Source: Lycocorax pyrrhopterus obiensis
Taxonomy: Eukaryota > Chordata > Aves > Passeriformes > Paradisaeidae
Direction: 5' to 3'
NCBI GenBank assembly: GCA_014706295.1
Contig: JACSVZ010000016.1
Coordinates: 5,747,168 to 5,811,167, forward strand
DNA: 64,000 nt
Part shown: positions 50,395-63,900 of the stretch, piece after piece
Layout of the letters: every line of letters starts with the position of its first letter
Position numbering within the stretch: position 1 is the first letter of the stretch
Position numbers and translations under genes: made by a program
The notes under the pieces: model-generated
Databases searched by the model: none
What the model saw: only the letters and a program-made list of their open reading frames with translations
What the model was told of the DNA's origin: nothing

Positions 50395-51394
50395 GGGAGA
50401 AACGACCCACAGCAGTGAGAATTGCAGTTTTACAGACATTGACAGATTGGCATGGTTCGTGCAGCTGGGGATCTCCATCCCCAGCTTCATCCTCGGGCTG
50501 GTTCTCAACACCCTGGCCCTGTATGTGTTCTGCCGCTTTTGGAGAAAGCAGACCAAAACCTCCGTGTACATGATCAGCCTGGCGCTCGCAGATGTCCTGC
50601 TGCTCCTCTCGCTGCCACTGAAGCTGTACTCCTCTGTCCACGAGGTGCCTGGGCTGCTGTGCCCCTTCATACAGGCTCCTTATTACGTCAACACCTACAG
50701 CAGCATCTTCATCATTGTCTGCATCACTGTGGACAGGTACAGGTGCATAAAGCACCCCTTTGAAGGTCGAGCGAACCAATCCCCCAGGTGTGCTGTCTTG
50801 ATTTGCTGCTTCATCTGGGCAGTAGCTTGGATCTGCAGCACCCCCTTATTTGTGTTTAACAAGAAGGATCTTATTAAATGCTTTCACAACTTGTCAGACC
50901 AGACGTGGAGCGCCCCCTTCATTGTTTCTGTGGAAATATTTGGGTTTCTGATCCCACTTGCAGTGATGGTTTTCTGCTCTGCTCAAACCATCTGGGTTCT
51001 TCTGAATCACAAAAATCAAGCCGAAAAGAAGGCAGAAGAAACTGGCTCCTTACGAGTAATCGTCATCAACCTCGTGGTGTTTCTGGTGTGCTTCACACCC
51101 GTCCACCTTGGGATCTGCCTCCAGTGCCTGGTGAGGCAGCACGTGATCGTGGACTGCAGTCTGAAACAGACCATCAGCCTCTTCCTCCAGGTGTCGATGA
51201 CATTCGCCAACCTGAACTGCTGCCTCGATGCCATCTTCTACTATTTTGCTGCAAAGGAATTCTGTAAGAAAACACACCTGAAAAGGGTTATTGCATTGTG
51301 TCCTGTGTTTAAGCCTTGTGCTATGCGATGGGACTGCCAGCAGTGGGAGAATGCCCCTTGCCAGGACACCAGCATGGCAGGGAACGTGCCATAG
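50395..51394 (+). CDS. GPR55: GPR55 main coding exon
   Basis: This exon encodes residues 10-342 of a lysophosphatidylinositol-type class A receptor. The frame begins after the acceptor AG at 50393-50394. In model numbering, membrane segments lie near 30-55, 66-90, 99-123, 141-163, 182-211, 229-256 and 267-293. Marks are DRY at 123-125, Cys99-Cys172, CFTPVHLG in TM6, and NCCLDAIFYYF in TM7. Loop 2 and TM5 read CFHNLSDQTWSA and later EIFGFLIPL, against human GPR55 CFHNMSDDTWSA and EVFGFLLPM, which fixes the family. Sequons are at Asn19 and Asn175. The total of 342 residues is slightly longer than the human protein (319), through its N-terminus and a Cys-rich tail. A longer frame reading back from a GTG at 50276 crosses the intron end and is not the start. 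Confidence 0.9.
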
Positions 51395-51655
51395 GGAGAA
51401 GGACAATGTTTTTCCAGTGAATGCAAACCTGTTCCATATTTTTCTTTCCTTTAAAGAGGAAGGAGAAAAAAGTTAGATTAAGGAATCAGCATTAGCAAAG
51501 TGACAGACTGACACCAAAAGAAGCATTAACCTTGACAGTATCTACAAAATGTGAAAGGCTTGCCAGAGGAAAACTAACCAGTTCACAGGAATGCCATTTA
51601 ACATCAGCTTTTGTCATAGCTGCACCAGTTTTCCTTTTACATATGTGACCAGAAA
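51395..51655 (+). other. Start of the GPR55 3' flank
   Basis: AT-rich sequence with no gene, ending at the LTR insertion. No polyadenylation signal was found here. The first clean AATAAA downstream is at 53336-53341, about 1.9 kb after the stop codon. Confidence 0.4.
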
Positions 51656-51978
51656 TGTCGCAGTTGAGACGGACGTGACACTCATGGATCACGCACACCA
51701 ACTCCATTCAGAAGGCAAAAAGCTTATCTTTAATACCACACAGCGTCTTTTATAGTTTCCTAGCTGTTTACATAGTGTTAAAGCACAACAAGCTTAATTC
51801 AACCCATCACCACGCACCACTGGGGGAGCACACGATAATCACGCAGCATGTTTTTCTGCCTCTAATTCAGCTATGCCTCTTTCCCACAGTCCTTCTCTAG
51901 CAGAAGTAACAGGCCTGAGCCATGATCTTCCAAAGGCAACAAGGCCTTCATTTTATAAGGTTTTACCTGTATGCAACA
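51656..51978 (-). mobile_element. ERVK-type solo LTR
   Basis: The element runs TGTCGCAG to TGCAACA on the + strand and is flanked by the perfect 6-bp duplication CAGAAA (51650-51655 and 51979-51984), as expected of ERVK integration. Read on the - strand, it has a TATAAAAG box, then ATTAAAGATAAGC as polyadenylation region, and ends GACA, like songbird ERVK LTRs as I remember them. The length is 323 bp and no internal region is present. It lies antisense in the GPR55 3' flank. Confidence 0.88.
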
Positions 51979-51984
51979 CAGAAA

Positions 51985-54900
51985 GGTGTTGCTAAGAGCA
52001 AATACAGAAATAACTATTCGTAACCTTTCTAACTTAGAAGGTATCTTGGCAGTTAAAAGGCAGTATCCAGCCAAAAGTCTGACTCTGCAGAAGGTCACTG
52101 TTGGAGCTCCTCTGCTTTGGGCAGCTTGGCCAGCCTGGGACAGCAGAGAATCCTCCCTCCTGTAAAAATTACAGGCTGCTTGGGGCTGCTACGAGCGACA
52201 GCAGTTTTTGCTCTTTCATGGAGGACATATTGCCCAGGAGAGAAATCCAAGGGAGTACCTTGGGTATCAGCAATTCCTGAGCAAAAAACTTTCCTGATTA
52301 TCTTTGCTGAGGAATCATCGTGGTTTTCTCCTGCAATTTTAAAACAGGTTTTGCCCGTGCAAATCAAAAGAACCCATTCAAATATGAGATTTAGGGAAAG
52401 ACTGAATGTGTTGAACTGTGTTTCTACATCAGTGCATTTCTATCAAAGACATAACATGGCACATGTATGAAATTCTTCTGCCTGTCTTCTTGTTCTTTCT
52501 TGGAGCAGGGGAATTAAGAAAGCAAGCCGTGCATCACAGAAGATTAGGGAGTGACTGATATTCTCCTTTCTCCCAGCTGGAAGACTGGACCAGCTCTATC
52601 CAGCTCATTCCTTAGAGAAATCCTTCTAGCCTGTAATGTACACTTCTCAAAACACCTCTGGGCTTGCCTGAACCCTTCAGGTCAGCACTTCTGGATTGTC
52701 ACCACCCTAATGCTATTTCAAAGTTTGGCTGTGAATCTAATCTAAAGGTTTCTTTGTTGCAATTTAAGCCAACAATTTCTTGAACTCTTATCTGGGCATG
52801 GTTGGTGCTTGTAGCCAGAAACACATTCACAGAAAAATAATTTTCTTTGCCTTTCTAAAACAGCTGTGAAAATGGTCTAAGCCTGCTAGTAGCCAAGTTT
52901 CTGGGGCAGGTATTCCCTTTATTCAAAATGTGAAAAGAAATTACCTTCTCTCTGTGGCAAATGGAAAAGAAAGGGGTCTAGTTTTGAAAATACAATTTGC
53001 TGTCCACTGATTTCTACAGAAATGATTGACTGTGCAAGTAGGCAGCTGCACATATTTTATAGTGGGCCTAATATATGAATATTCTAAAACCTCTTAGTAC
53101 TAAAACTATGACCAGAGCTGAAGCAAAGAAAGATTTTTATCATCATCTTCGCTGCTGTCTGTAAAGGAGCAAGAGGAAGAATTTTCCAAAACAGTAGATT
53201 TTCTAAACATTATTTGTTACTGCCTCGATCATTCAGAAACTTACAGATTTTCAATATGGGTTAACCTTTTTTCTTTTCGCCTTTCATATTACTTTGCATA
53301 CAAAATATGTGCGTGAGAAAGAACATGTTTTACTAAATAAACTGTACATGTGAAGTGTATGATTTGAAAATACATTTTAATTTCCCAATTTGACAGCAGT
53401 ATATAATTCTCCTCTACCTACACTAGCTGCTTAAAAATTACTCGGCAGCAGCAACTGTGACCCATCACACAAGGCTAGGATTATTAAAGTCAGAGCTAAT
53501 GAAGCAGTAGCTTTGACTTTTAACTCATTTATCACTTGGAAAAGGTCATATTCTAATATTCAAGGGAATAAGAGCACATATGCAGGAGGCAGAGAGGGAA
53601 AGTGTGTGGGGACTCCCGTCTGCAAGGTTGGGAAGAGTTTGATTTGCCAGGATCAGGGAGACAAAATTCCCTCTTGTCAGTGCTCAGTCAGGGGTAGAGT
53701 CCCAGCACACTCAAGCAGGGAGAGACTTCACTTACAGAAAGAAATTAATGTCGCTGTCTCAATGAACGAAACAGAAGTCAGGCTGTGAAAATCAGCTGCA
53801 ATAACAGGCAGTGGTGGGACCCACTGTGAGCCACTGGTCTCAAGGCTCACTCTGCTCCTGTCGTACATGGCTGCAAACCCAGATTACAAGATCTGGAAGT
53901 TAAACTGGACTATTTTCTTCCCATTTATTGCCATGAGTGCCACTTCTTTGTTGGCCTAAAGTGTTTTTATATATAACTTCACTTGTCTAAATTTTGCCTG
54001 TTATATAAGTAAATGAGAGCAGCCTCTCTAAGCATGCTTGAAATTTGAGAAATGAAATGAAATGAAAATGAAATTAAGAGAAAGAAGGACGAGAGCCCAG
54101 CTGTGCTGATTTTACAGGCTGTTACAGTAGTCCAATTTTTTAGCACAAAAAAGCATGGGTCTTTTGAGCAAGAAGGTGTTACTTTCAATTCACTGCTTTT
54201 CAAGATGAATTTACATTCAAATAATACACTTAAGTCCTGTCTTTGATCTGCAGCTAAGAATACAGTTCTTTCTAAATCAGGATTTTATACACAGGCTCCT
54301 GTGTGAAATTCACTGTTAACTCTGGAGCATCTCCAGTTGGTTGTATTTTTATACCAGGACAAAGCGATGAAAATCCTTATGCAGCTTGAGGAGATACACA
54401 GCAATTTTGATGATGAAAAAAACTGAAAAGCATCTGACATTTTAAATACCCGAAAATCTTCCTGAGCTGATACACAGGTTCAGTGCTACAGAAGGAGTTT
54501 CTTCTCTCTTGATGTCATTCTTCATACACAGAAAAATGATGGGAACCTGAATGTGAGCCCCTCACATACTCAGGTCTCCTCCCACTACCTCAGTCGTACT
54601 ATAAAGTCAAAGAAGCACTGTCTTAGTGGAAAAAAACCAAAAAAATCAAGTGCTAACCAGAAACACCAAAAACAAAAAGCCTTTTAAAATTACATTTTCA
54701 GTTCTGCCGTCTTCTGTGAATTGAACAAAACCACAATTGCACAATTAACCATGGGCCTTACAGAGGAGCTGTATTTAACCTTATTTTTTCTGGACAAGGC
54801 TGTTTCAGGCCACAGGTGAGAATATTCACAAAACAAAATTTTGGTTTTATCCAATTAAACTTCTCCAACTGGGCCAAACCCCCACAGGTCTTCACAACAT

Positions 54901-57900
54901 AGAAAAGGGCTGATTTTTCTTGAAGGTATTTTTATCGATGGCAGATTACTCCAACATCCTACAATTACCATTTGTTCAACCGTCAGTGTGATTCCCCAAG
55001 CTGTATTTTATAGACTCACACAATTGAAAGACAGAAGATCATAAAAGTAGTTTGGACAAAAGGGAAAAAAACCCAACCCCCAATTAAAACAAACAAACAA
55101 AAACTCCCAGCAGACAAAACCACACAGGATTTGTTCCCCAAATTCTTTTCGTGTACCTTTGCCTGGTGGGTTATATCATCTTCATTTTGCAGGCCTGCTT
55201 GAGCACAGAACTCAATGACACTCCACTAATTTCTAGTGCTATAAAAGTAAGATCAAAATAATGCTGGACTTTTTGAAAAGTTCTGTTGCCCAAGAAGTCC
55301 CTTCTAAAAGATTTTCAACAACGATGACATTAAAAAAAGGAAATTCAACTGGTTCAATAGCAAGTAGAGGATCTAATATATGAACTTTTTATAGCCTTCA
55401 TAATACTGCTTTTATGAGGCATGATTTATGAGCTGGAAGGCACCTGAGGGAGGGTCCAAGCCTAGATCCAAGCACTGTTAGTCTCCAGCCTTCTCACAAG
55501 GGGCACAGTGAGCACAGATGGGCACGAGCCCTGTAGAGTCAGTCCAACATCTTTTCATTATGATTAAATACGTTAGTTAAAAACATAAACCAGACAGTTT
55601 TCCATGCGAGGATGAACAACCACAAAGAAAGCCTAATTAATTTCACTCTAGTAGTTTGTCATATCAAGTAATTTGAAGTGTTCAGGAAACTTCGAAGTGA
55701 GAAGAGCAGCCATCTCACTGTCTAAGGCAGCCTCCAGATCACAAAAGGAAGCTGAAATGGGCTGGAAGATTGAAACTGATCTCCAGAGAGACATCACCCC
55801 AAATCTCACAGTGGTATTTCACTCAAGGGTTATTCTGCAACACCACAGCTTAGCCTGCCTAAAACACATTCAAACGAGAGACAAATGGAGGCTACTCAAA
55901 AGTATAGACTTCTGTCTGTCTCATCAAAGTGGTTTTGCTGAGGTTTTCCCCCTCACATTCAGAACATTTTCCACTTTAGACTAATTGCTTTCTCCAAGTC
56001 TTGGGCACGCTCTCCATCCTTCCACCCAAACACAAGGAGAGGAGCTGTGCCGAGGCAGTGTCCTTTGAGGAAGTCCAGCAGGGGAAAACAGAGCCCACCA
56101 GCTCTGTGTACAGACCTCCTGAGGTGTCTGTCACCTGCCCTGGGAGCCTGCAGGGACCTGCTCAGCACCACAGTGGCCAATGACAGTAGCTTAAACAACC
56201 CCTTTATGGAGCCAGTGAGACTTTGGCTGCCACACACCAAAAGGTTTCCCAAGGACTTCCCAAGGAACTGTCTTCACAAAGAGGGGCAGAAATGTGCTTG
56301 CCCTGAGCAAACTGAAAAGAAACCTGCCTGTCTGTTATTTACACAACAGTACAAATGGGAAAGCTGGCTTGGCTAGGTTTCAAATTAGTGTGCTTGTTAA
56401 ACATGCAGAGAAACACAAACTCCACACACACTGCTCTGGCTGCTCTCCTGGCTCTGCCAAAATACAGAGCCCGGAGAGAACAGCCAGAGGCTCAGTTACC
56501 AAAAGGGGTAGCAACTTCCCTTGCTCTCCAGCTCGCTGTGTGTGCAGGGGGAAGGAAGGCCCAGAGGAAGATGAACAGAGGATGCCGCAGCAGAGCGGTG
56601 ACACAGAGGGTGAGCTGAGCCTGCAGTCAGGGGAAGCATCTGCCTGGGCAGTCCAAAGTGGCTGCAGGCCAGAGATACAAACCTGCTCCCGGAACAAAAA
56701 TCACATGAGGCGCACAAAACCCATTTGAGCCCTCTTCCTGCTCAAGGCAAGATTTTGGGTATCTCCCCAGAGGTGTCCTCAAGCTGCTCTGTGTGTGCCT
56801 GCCCAGCACTCTTAAAAGTTGTGCCCTTTGCCACTGCATCTCACATTGTGGCTTTCTTCAGCTGCTTTTGTAAACTGCTTTTGTAAACAGCTAAAACTAT
56901 TTCTCTTATATTTTTATAAAACATAAATATATTTTATTTCTCCTAACTAATTATAAAGGCGTGTGGGAAACAGAAGAAAACAAAACCAAAACCCACCTAC
57001 TTTTTTAAAGTTATATGACATTAGACTATGGAGAACATTAGGTGAAGGCTCCTGTGCTGCTTCTGAACACATAATTAAATTATTTTCTGTTGGCAAGAAA
57101 GCTATTTGCATTGGAAAATCACTCATAGGAACTCGTTGCCACAAAATGGCACTATGTAATGAGCTTTCACAATTCTGTAACCTCAGTGTTAGCTCAAAAA
57201 CTCCAGAGAGATAAAACTCACCCCTTCTGCATGGATATATCAGGTTCACGCAAGCAATCTTCTGTCTTTTTAACATCAGGCCAACGCAGAGACTAAAGCA
57301 AGTGTTAGCACTGAAGCACACCTGAAAAGACTAAGAATAGTCATATTTATATAGTGCCTTTCATCTGAGGAAGTCAGAATGACTGAAAGCAAGAGATATG
57401 ATCCCCTGCTGCACAGACTGCTCTCCAGCTACTGCTGGAAACATGGGAAGCGAAAAGGTGAACCAGATGGGCAGTAGCCAAGCAGCTAGTGCAGTTCAGG
57501 CCCTGCAAGGTGATTTTTTGTTCCTGGAGTGGCACAATTTATTGCCTTTGGCCCTGTCAAAAGTTTCGCTTTCATTTATTTCATTTTAAAACATAAAAAA
57601 AAAAGATTTACTGGCACTACTCACTGCAGCATACGGCATGACAGAGGGCTCACCACAGCCAAACTCATGCTGGACCTGTGGATTTTTAATTTACTCTTTT
57701 TTTAATCACTGTCATTTCTGCCTCACCAAGGGGTCCTAGGAATGGCACTGCTTTCTCCAGCACCCATTGCTCCAAGGTGAGGACTCATCCTCCCAGGAAT
57801 GAACTCAGTAACCGAGTCAGACCTGCTGTGTATATGTAAAGGGGCACCAGGACGACATCCACATTGTCTCATTTATACCACCTGACACACTTCACTGCAA

Positions 57901-60900
57901 AAAAACCCCTCATCCAGCATCTGGCAGCCTTTCCACACCATGCCCAGTGTCCTTGGCACACGCTGCCTGTACTGAAGGTCACAGTGCTCACTCATTTAAA
58001 GCATGAAACACAGTGCTGTGGGGAGGCAGGGCACACTTGCAGACCTCATGACAAGTCTCAAAGCTTGCCCATGATGCAGGTGTTTTGAAACAAACACATC
58101 CTGCTATTTATCTTCTCCTCACCCCAGCTTGGCGCTTCTGCAAGTCTTCCATTAGCCAGGTTTTCAAGCCCCAGTTCTGGATATACATGCAGTGGCCAGC
58201 TTCCTATAGGGCAAGGAATGTCCCAGAGGCATGAGAAATCCCGTCCACGCAGCCTCCCTGCAGTCTGCTCCATGGCACCCAGTTTGTGCCCAGAGGTGCC
58301 ACCCAGGGCAGGCAGCTGCTGGTGAGCCATTACCTCTATGGGAGGTTTGAAAAATCAGTTGGTTTTCCCCACCTACTGAAGCACAACAGCTTCAAGGACA
58401 GCTGGATTTCCATGTTAAAAGAATTAGGGGGAAACGCCTCTTTTTGTTCACGTTAAGGCTGTAGTCTACTCATTGCATTTTCCTATTTCTGAGACCTGGA
58501 AAATCACACTTGCGAGGGAGACATGTTGTTCCACAGTTAATCTTCATTCCAGCCAAGATGGAATTCACCCAGTTAAGTGCATGAGTGAAGTTCAGTTGTA
58601 GTTCTGGAAACTGCAAACACCATGGATGCTCACAATCACCCCATCAAGATCACAATCCAAACCCACTGTTTTCCCTTTTTGAAAATGTGAATTAAGTAAA
58701 CCCATGAGACATTCCTGTTAAAGCTAACAGAGAGAATGGAGGAAGGTTGCAGGTTGTCTGGTCCTATGAGCCATATATTAAAAACGTATATAATTTATCT
58801 TTTTTGCAATGTACTGAAATGAAACTCGAGTTTCATTTTGGCACAGCCGTGCCAGTGCTCGGTGTCCCTCTGCAGTTTCCCAGAGGTGCTCTCAGCAGCT
58901 CTATTTCAGAACTCCATTTTGCTGCACTGTAAAGAGCTCGCACTGTCTGAGGGAAACAACTGCTCCCACCTCAAGTAATGCCCCATCCTGCAGTGTCAAA
59001 TACAGAAACAAGTGAGGGTCCCTCAGCAGTCCCTGAAGAGCTTCTGGCATCTCTAGCTAGCAACTCAATATTTTAACTTCTGGCTTGCCCTCAACAAGAA
59101 CCAATCTGCCCTCCCCAAGGACAGCAGGGTGCTCGGACATCTGGGCGCTCAGATCAGCTCTCTGTGTATTTGGATATCTGTATCCTGCAGATGAAACCAT
59201 ACAGATGCTTATTAAGCGTCTCTGCCACCCCAATCAACTCATTACTGGAAAAGATGCAGCCAGTAATTATGGTGGATGCTATCTGAGCTCTGGAAAGGAG
59301 ACCACACATGACTGCCCTTGTAGGTTAATGAGAGTTCAAACAACCATTAGTATCTGTATTAATCTACTAATTGCCTGGTGTTACTGGAAAAAAATGAAGA
59401 TTGTGGTGTTTCTCTGATACCTTTGATCTGTTTATTTGCTAAGTTACTATGGTTCGTTTCCCCTTCACTCGAGTTGACACTGGCTGGGTAATTTTTCTCT
59501 GTATTTCATAGAATCATACAAAAAAAAAAAAGGAATATGTCATTTCTTTTAAAAGATCCTAATACCTCCACTTCGAACCTTTTACAGAAAATGCCTTTTC
59601 TCTGCTACTACACCAAGTCTTCTCCAAAGGCAAGCAATTCCAACCCAGTGAAAGCAAGACTTGCTCTCAGTTCCTACAGCAGTTGAAAAAGTTGCTGAAA
59701 CACTGCAAAGTCATCAAAATAACTGCACTGAATTCTTGCAAATCTTTGTCCTTCTTTTTCCACTGCACTGAATTGTCTTAGGTGTGCCCAGCACATAACA
59801 GTTCCAGTAAAATCAGAGATCTCTGCATGTTTCCAGCTCTCTCCTTCTAATGTACTGAGATCACGCTGCAAAGCCGGGCCCTGTGACATAATTGCCTTGA
59901 AACCATAGATCACTTGGCAGCATAAAATACTGAAATCTGAACCATGGTGTGATTCTTCTAGGGTTTTTTTGTTGTTCCTTTTTCAGTGTAACAACAAGCC
60001 CTATGTGTAATAAAGACAGTAAAATTTTTAGCAAAAGTATCACCTTTAAAACCTGATTCTCTTCAGGGTTTAGCAATAAAATCAAAAAGATATCCTGAGA
60101 ATTAAATCTTTCTCTTGAAAGTAGACAGCATGATTTATTTTGAGTCACAAAATTCTCTAAATTACTCTAAACCACATTTGCCGAATTTACACAGCAAAAC
60201 CTTCTGTTCTTTCTTCTCTTTTGACTTCCAGTGCTAGAAATTCAGCTCGGGGAATTCAGCTGGATCATCTCTTGTTTATATATCTCTGTCAAACAAATTC
60301 TGTGCCAGCTAAAGTCACCATTTCACCAGTGTTTTCTGTCAACACACAGATAGAAGAAGGGACCAAAGCTGATGCTACAGCCAGAGCCTCCCCAGCAAGG
60401 ATGCTGACAGCATGAGAATGAGCACACGCTCCCTTTCCATGCTCATGCTGGAATGCAAATGCCTGCTCTCTCTTACACCATTATTCATTTAGAGCTCAGC
60501 CTAATGCTTCAGGTGTCATCACTCGCAGATTTCAGTCCAACTCAGCGGGAATTGCCTCTGTGTTGGCTCAATACTGCAGACAGGAGAAAAAGAGAAGCAA
60601 AAATGTTCTACCTTCAAATAAAAAATATTCTGCTGTCTCCTAACTGCACCAAATACCAGGTCCATTATGTAAAAATGTGTTCATGGTGATTTTTAGGACA
60701 GAATTCACTACCACCACTTTCAGCCTCATTCCAGCAAACCAACCAGTGAGAGCTCTCCTGTGTGGAAAGCTGACAAGATTTAACAGAATTTTTCAACAAA
60801 GAACATATATCATGCACTATCTCCTAGCTTGCCTCCAGCCTTCTGCCCCGGAAACACCCTTGGCCACAAAAGCCATGGTTTGATTTTTCTGTCACCCACA

Positions 60901-63900
60901 TTTAAGCTGCTGTCTCTTTCTTTCTGCTGCATTCTTCTTGCAGTTTGACCCTTGTAAAAATACAGAAGTATCACCAGATAAATCCTTCATCCTGTTTGTG
61001 CCCAGTTCACCCACTGATGGAACCTTTTTTCAATGCCAACATCAAATGTCTTTAAAAATTAATTAGAGCTCAGTGTGGTTGATTCCATGACCAAACTCTG
61101 CCAATGTCAAAGTTACATCCACACCAGGGTCTCACCATCATTAGTCTGGTCTACGAGACCTTGCTTTTTCAGTTGTCTCTATAAAAGGAGCAGTCAGCTG
61201 TTTTCTCAATTCCTCTGACTGGAAGGACAAGAGGGCCCCCATGAGCTTCAGTAAGATCTGTACATTCCAAAAGGTCAGAGATACATTATCAGGAGGTACC
61301 TCAGTTTTAAAATAATGTCAGACTATTGTAAGTTGTGAAGTATTTCTAAAATAGTTGAATTTTTTTTAAGATTTGGTGTCTGCAGAGTTGGGCTTTTTGC
61401 TTTTTCTTACTGTAACTAGAACTCAGAAACCAAAAGTCTAACCCAAAGATCTACAAACACCATCTACCAAGATCAGAAGTGTCACTCAGCTTTTTCAACC
61501 ATCTGGATATGAAGTCACAGCCAAATTTTAGGCACTGTCATTAAATGGACAGGTCCTTTTGGGCAGGCTGCCAGCAGCTGTGGGGCTGCCCCTGGGGAGC
61601 AGCATGGGGAGCCAGGCACTTGGGCAGGGCTGCAGGGATGCAGCCAGGCCAGGGCTCCAGCAAAGCAGAAGCTTGGGTGCAGGTATCCCCCAACTCTGCC
61701 TCGTGTTGCTCCTCCACAGCAGCCTGATTTTGGGTTGCAGCTCATCTCAGGCACCTACTGCCAAGTGCCACTTGAGGAAGAGCTTTGTAGATGAGGAAGA
61801 GCCATGACCCCTTGGGCCATGACAGTAACACTCATGGCTGAGCTGTGGTCCTTTTAAACACGCCTGCTAGTTTAAGCCTAACAGCAGGCTCTTACGAATC
61901 ATCAGGTGCTGACATCTTTTTCAAATTGTCAAAGATTTTAACTCCACTCTGTCATGCGGTTGCATATTCCTCTAACACAAGCACAGGCTGGAGGGCAGTA
62001 CTGAAGCTGGGGCCTGTTGAAAGCTGGTCCCTAAAGGACAGCATACGTACCACACACACACTGTACTGACAAGACCTGGCACACAGCTGCAAACTAATCC
62101 CTTTGCAAAGGTCAGAAAGTCAGACAAATACATATATTGGAATATATATATTGGAAAGCAATATAAATGAACCACTCTCTGTTCCCCATCACCACAGGCA
62201 GCTGAGGACCAATACACACTGGTAGTGATCCAGAGCACTTTCAGTCTCTCAGCAAGTCCAGATTTTGGGCTAGTTCTGCTCTTTAACAAAATCTTTACAT
62301 TTTCAAGTGGTTGTACTATCTAAAGTACCAAATACATGGCAATCCTTCTCCAGGTCCTAAAATAATAGCAATTACTCTAAATTTTAACATTCTGAGCAAC
62401 ATGTTTTTTGTCCCTGACCATGGCCTTGGCTGAAATTCAAACCCTCTTCCGTTCCTGAGCTTTGCACCTACGTTTTGGCTCCTCAGCGTTGCCTTTCAGT
62501 TCTCGAAACTGGTTTGTGGCTCACTTGCTTAAACTGAATAAGATTCCTTACAAAATTTTCCACTTTGCTTGTCCTCTTACCTCCACCTAAAGTAGGAAGT
62601 TATGCCCAGGCAGGGAAAGGAGAGCCATCCCTGTAGCACCCACAGTGGTCACCCCAAGCAGCCATCCCCACCTCCTGCCCTGCAGCATCCTCTGCCTTCT
62701 TCCACTTTGGGTTATTACCCTCCCTGGCAGTCACCTGTCCACAGAGCCCCTTTTCCAGGTTTGGTGCTTGCCAGCAAGCCACAGCTGGGACTCTTCTGAG
62801 AATCTGTCCCATATTTCCCTCAGCAGTGAGAAAAGGCTGCTTTTTCCTGTACATTGAAAGCTGTGGGACTGAGTCACGTTTCTTCTCATGTCAGAGAGCT
62901 GAGAGACTGAAGATCTTGTGTACGCCTGGAGCCAGAGCACATGGTGCTAAAAGGTGAAGAACTTGGGGTAATGAAATGACTGACGTGCAACATGAAAAGA
63001 ACACAAACATGAAAGCCCTGCCTGGGTTTCCTTCTGGTTGAGAGGTTCACTGCACAGCACCCAGACCCTTCTCAGTCACCTGCCCAAGTCTGCCTTCAGC
63101 AGCGCAATGTAGCCTGTCTCCTGAACCTTAGAGAAGACAGACCTATATGAAACAAAACACCTTTAAATACTGAGAGCACCTTAAAACACAGATCTTCACC
63201 ATCGGCAGAGAGATTTCTGAAGAGGAGATCACCCATCTCTGAGCATGGCTCACCAGGAGGAAGGCATAGGGTGGCAATAAGGCTCCCACAGAGCCAGAGC
63301 CCCTTTTCTGTTGGGCAGCAGCCGGCCCCTGGATCCCCTGGCAGCTGGTGTGAGGCTAAAGGCAAGCTGGGCTTCCTCAGTGGCTGTGCACCACAGCACT
63401 GCTTGACCTGGCTGTGAAAACTCAGCTGAATGCAAACCAAAACCCAGCATTCACATTCCCTTTGTGGTTCCAGTACATACAAAAAAAAAATTGTGTTGGT
63501 GTAACCAGCATTAAGTTAACAAATATAACAGCATCACATACCTTTTTTCCCCCCACCTTGGTGCTTACATGCTGTTAAGGCCAGGCTGAAAATCTCTGTC
63601 CTGCTGAGTAGCTGCTGCCCCTTGGACATTGGTGTGGGAGGTGCTATTGAGTAGAAGAGTAATAAGCCATGATTATATAGTGCATTCATTTGTTTGGGGG
63701 AGAATTACAATTAACATGCGTGGGTTTCCCTCCAAACATATATCTTCTCCTCAATCCAGAATCATAAGAGCTCTCCTATACAGAAATGGTCAGTATTTCT
63801 TAGTTTGATAAACCAGGTGGGGTTAAAAGCACAACAAATAGTTACTCTTTTTAACTACTCGAGAGGAACAAATTTTAAACCACCAGTTACAGTTTCAGGC

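Noticed and set aside
59505..59532. Antisense CR1 end with A-run
   Set aside because: A single 'tcatagaatcata' match with no CR1 body after it is too weak to call.
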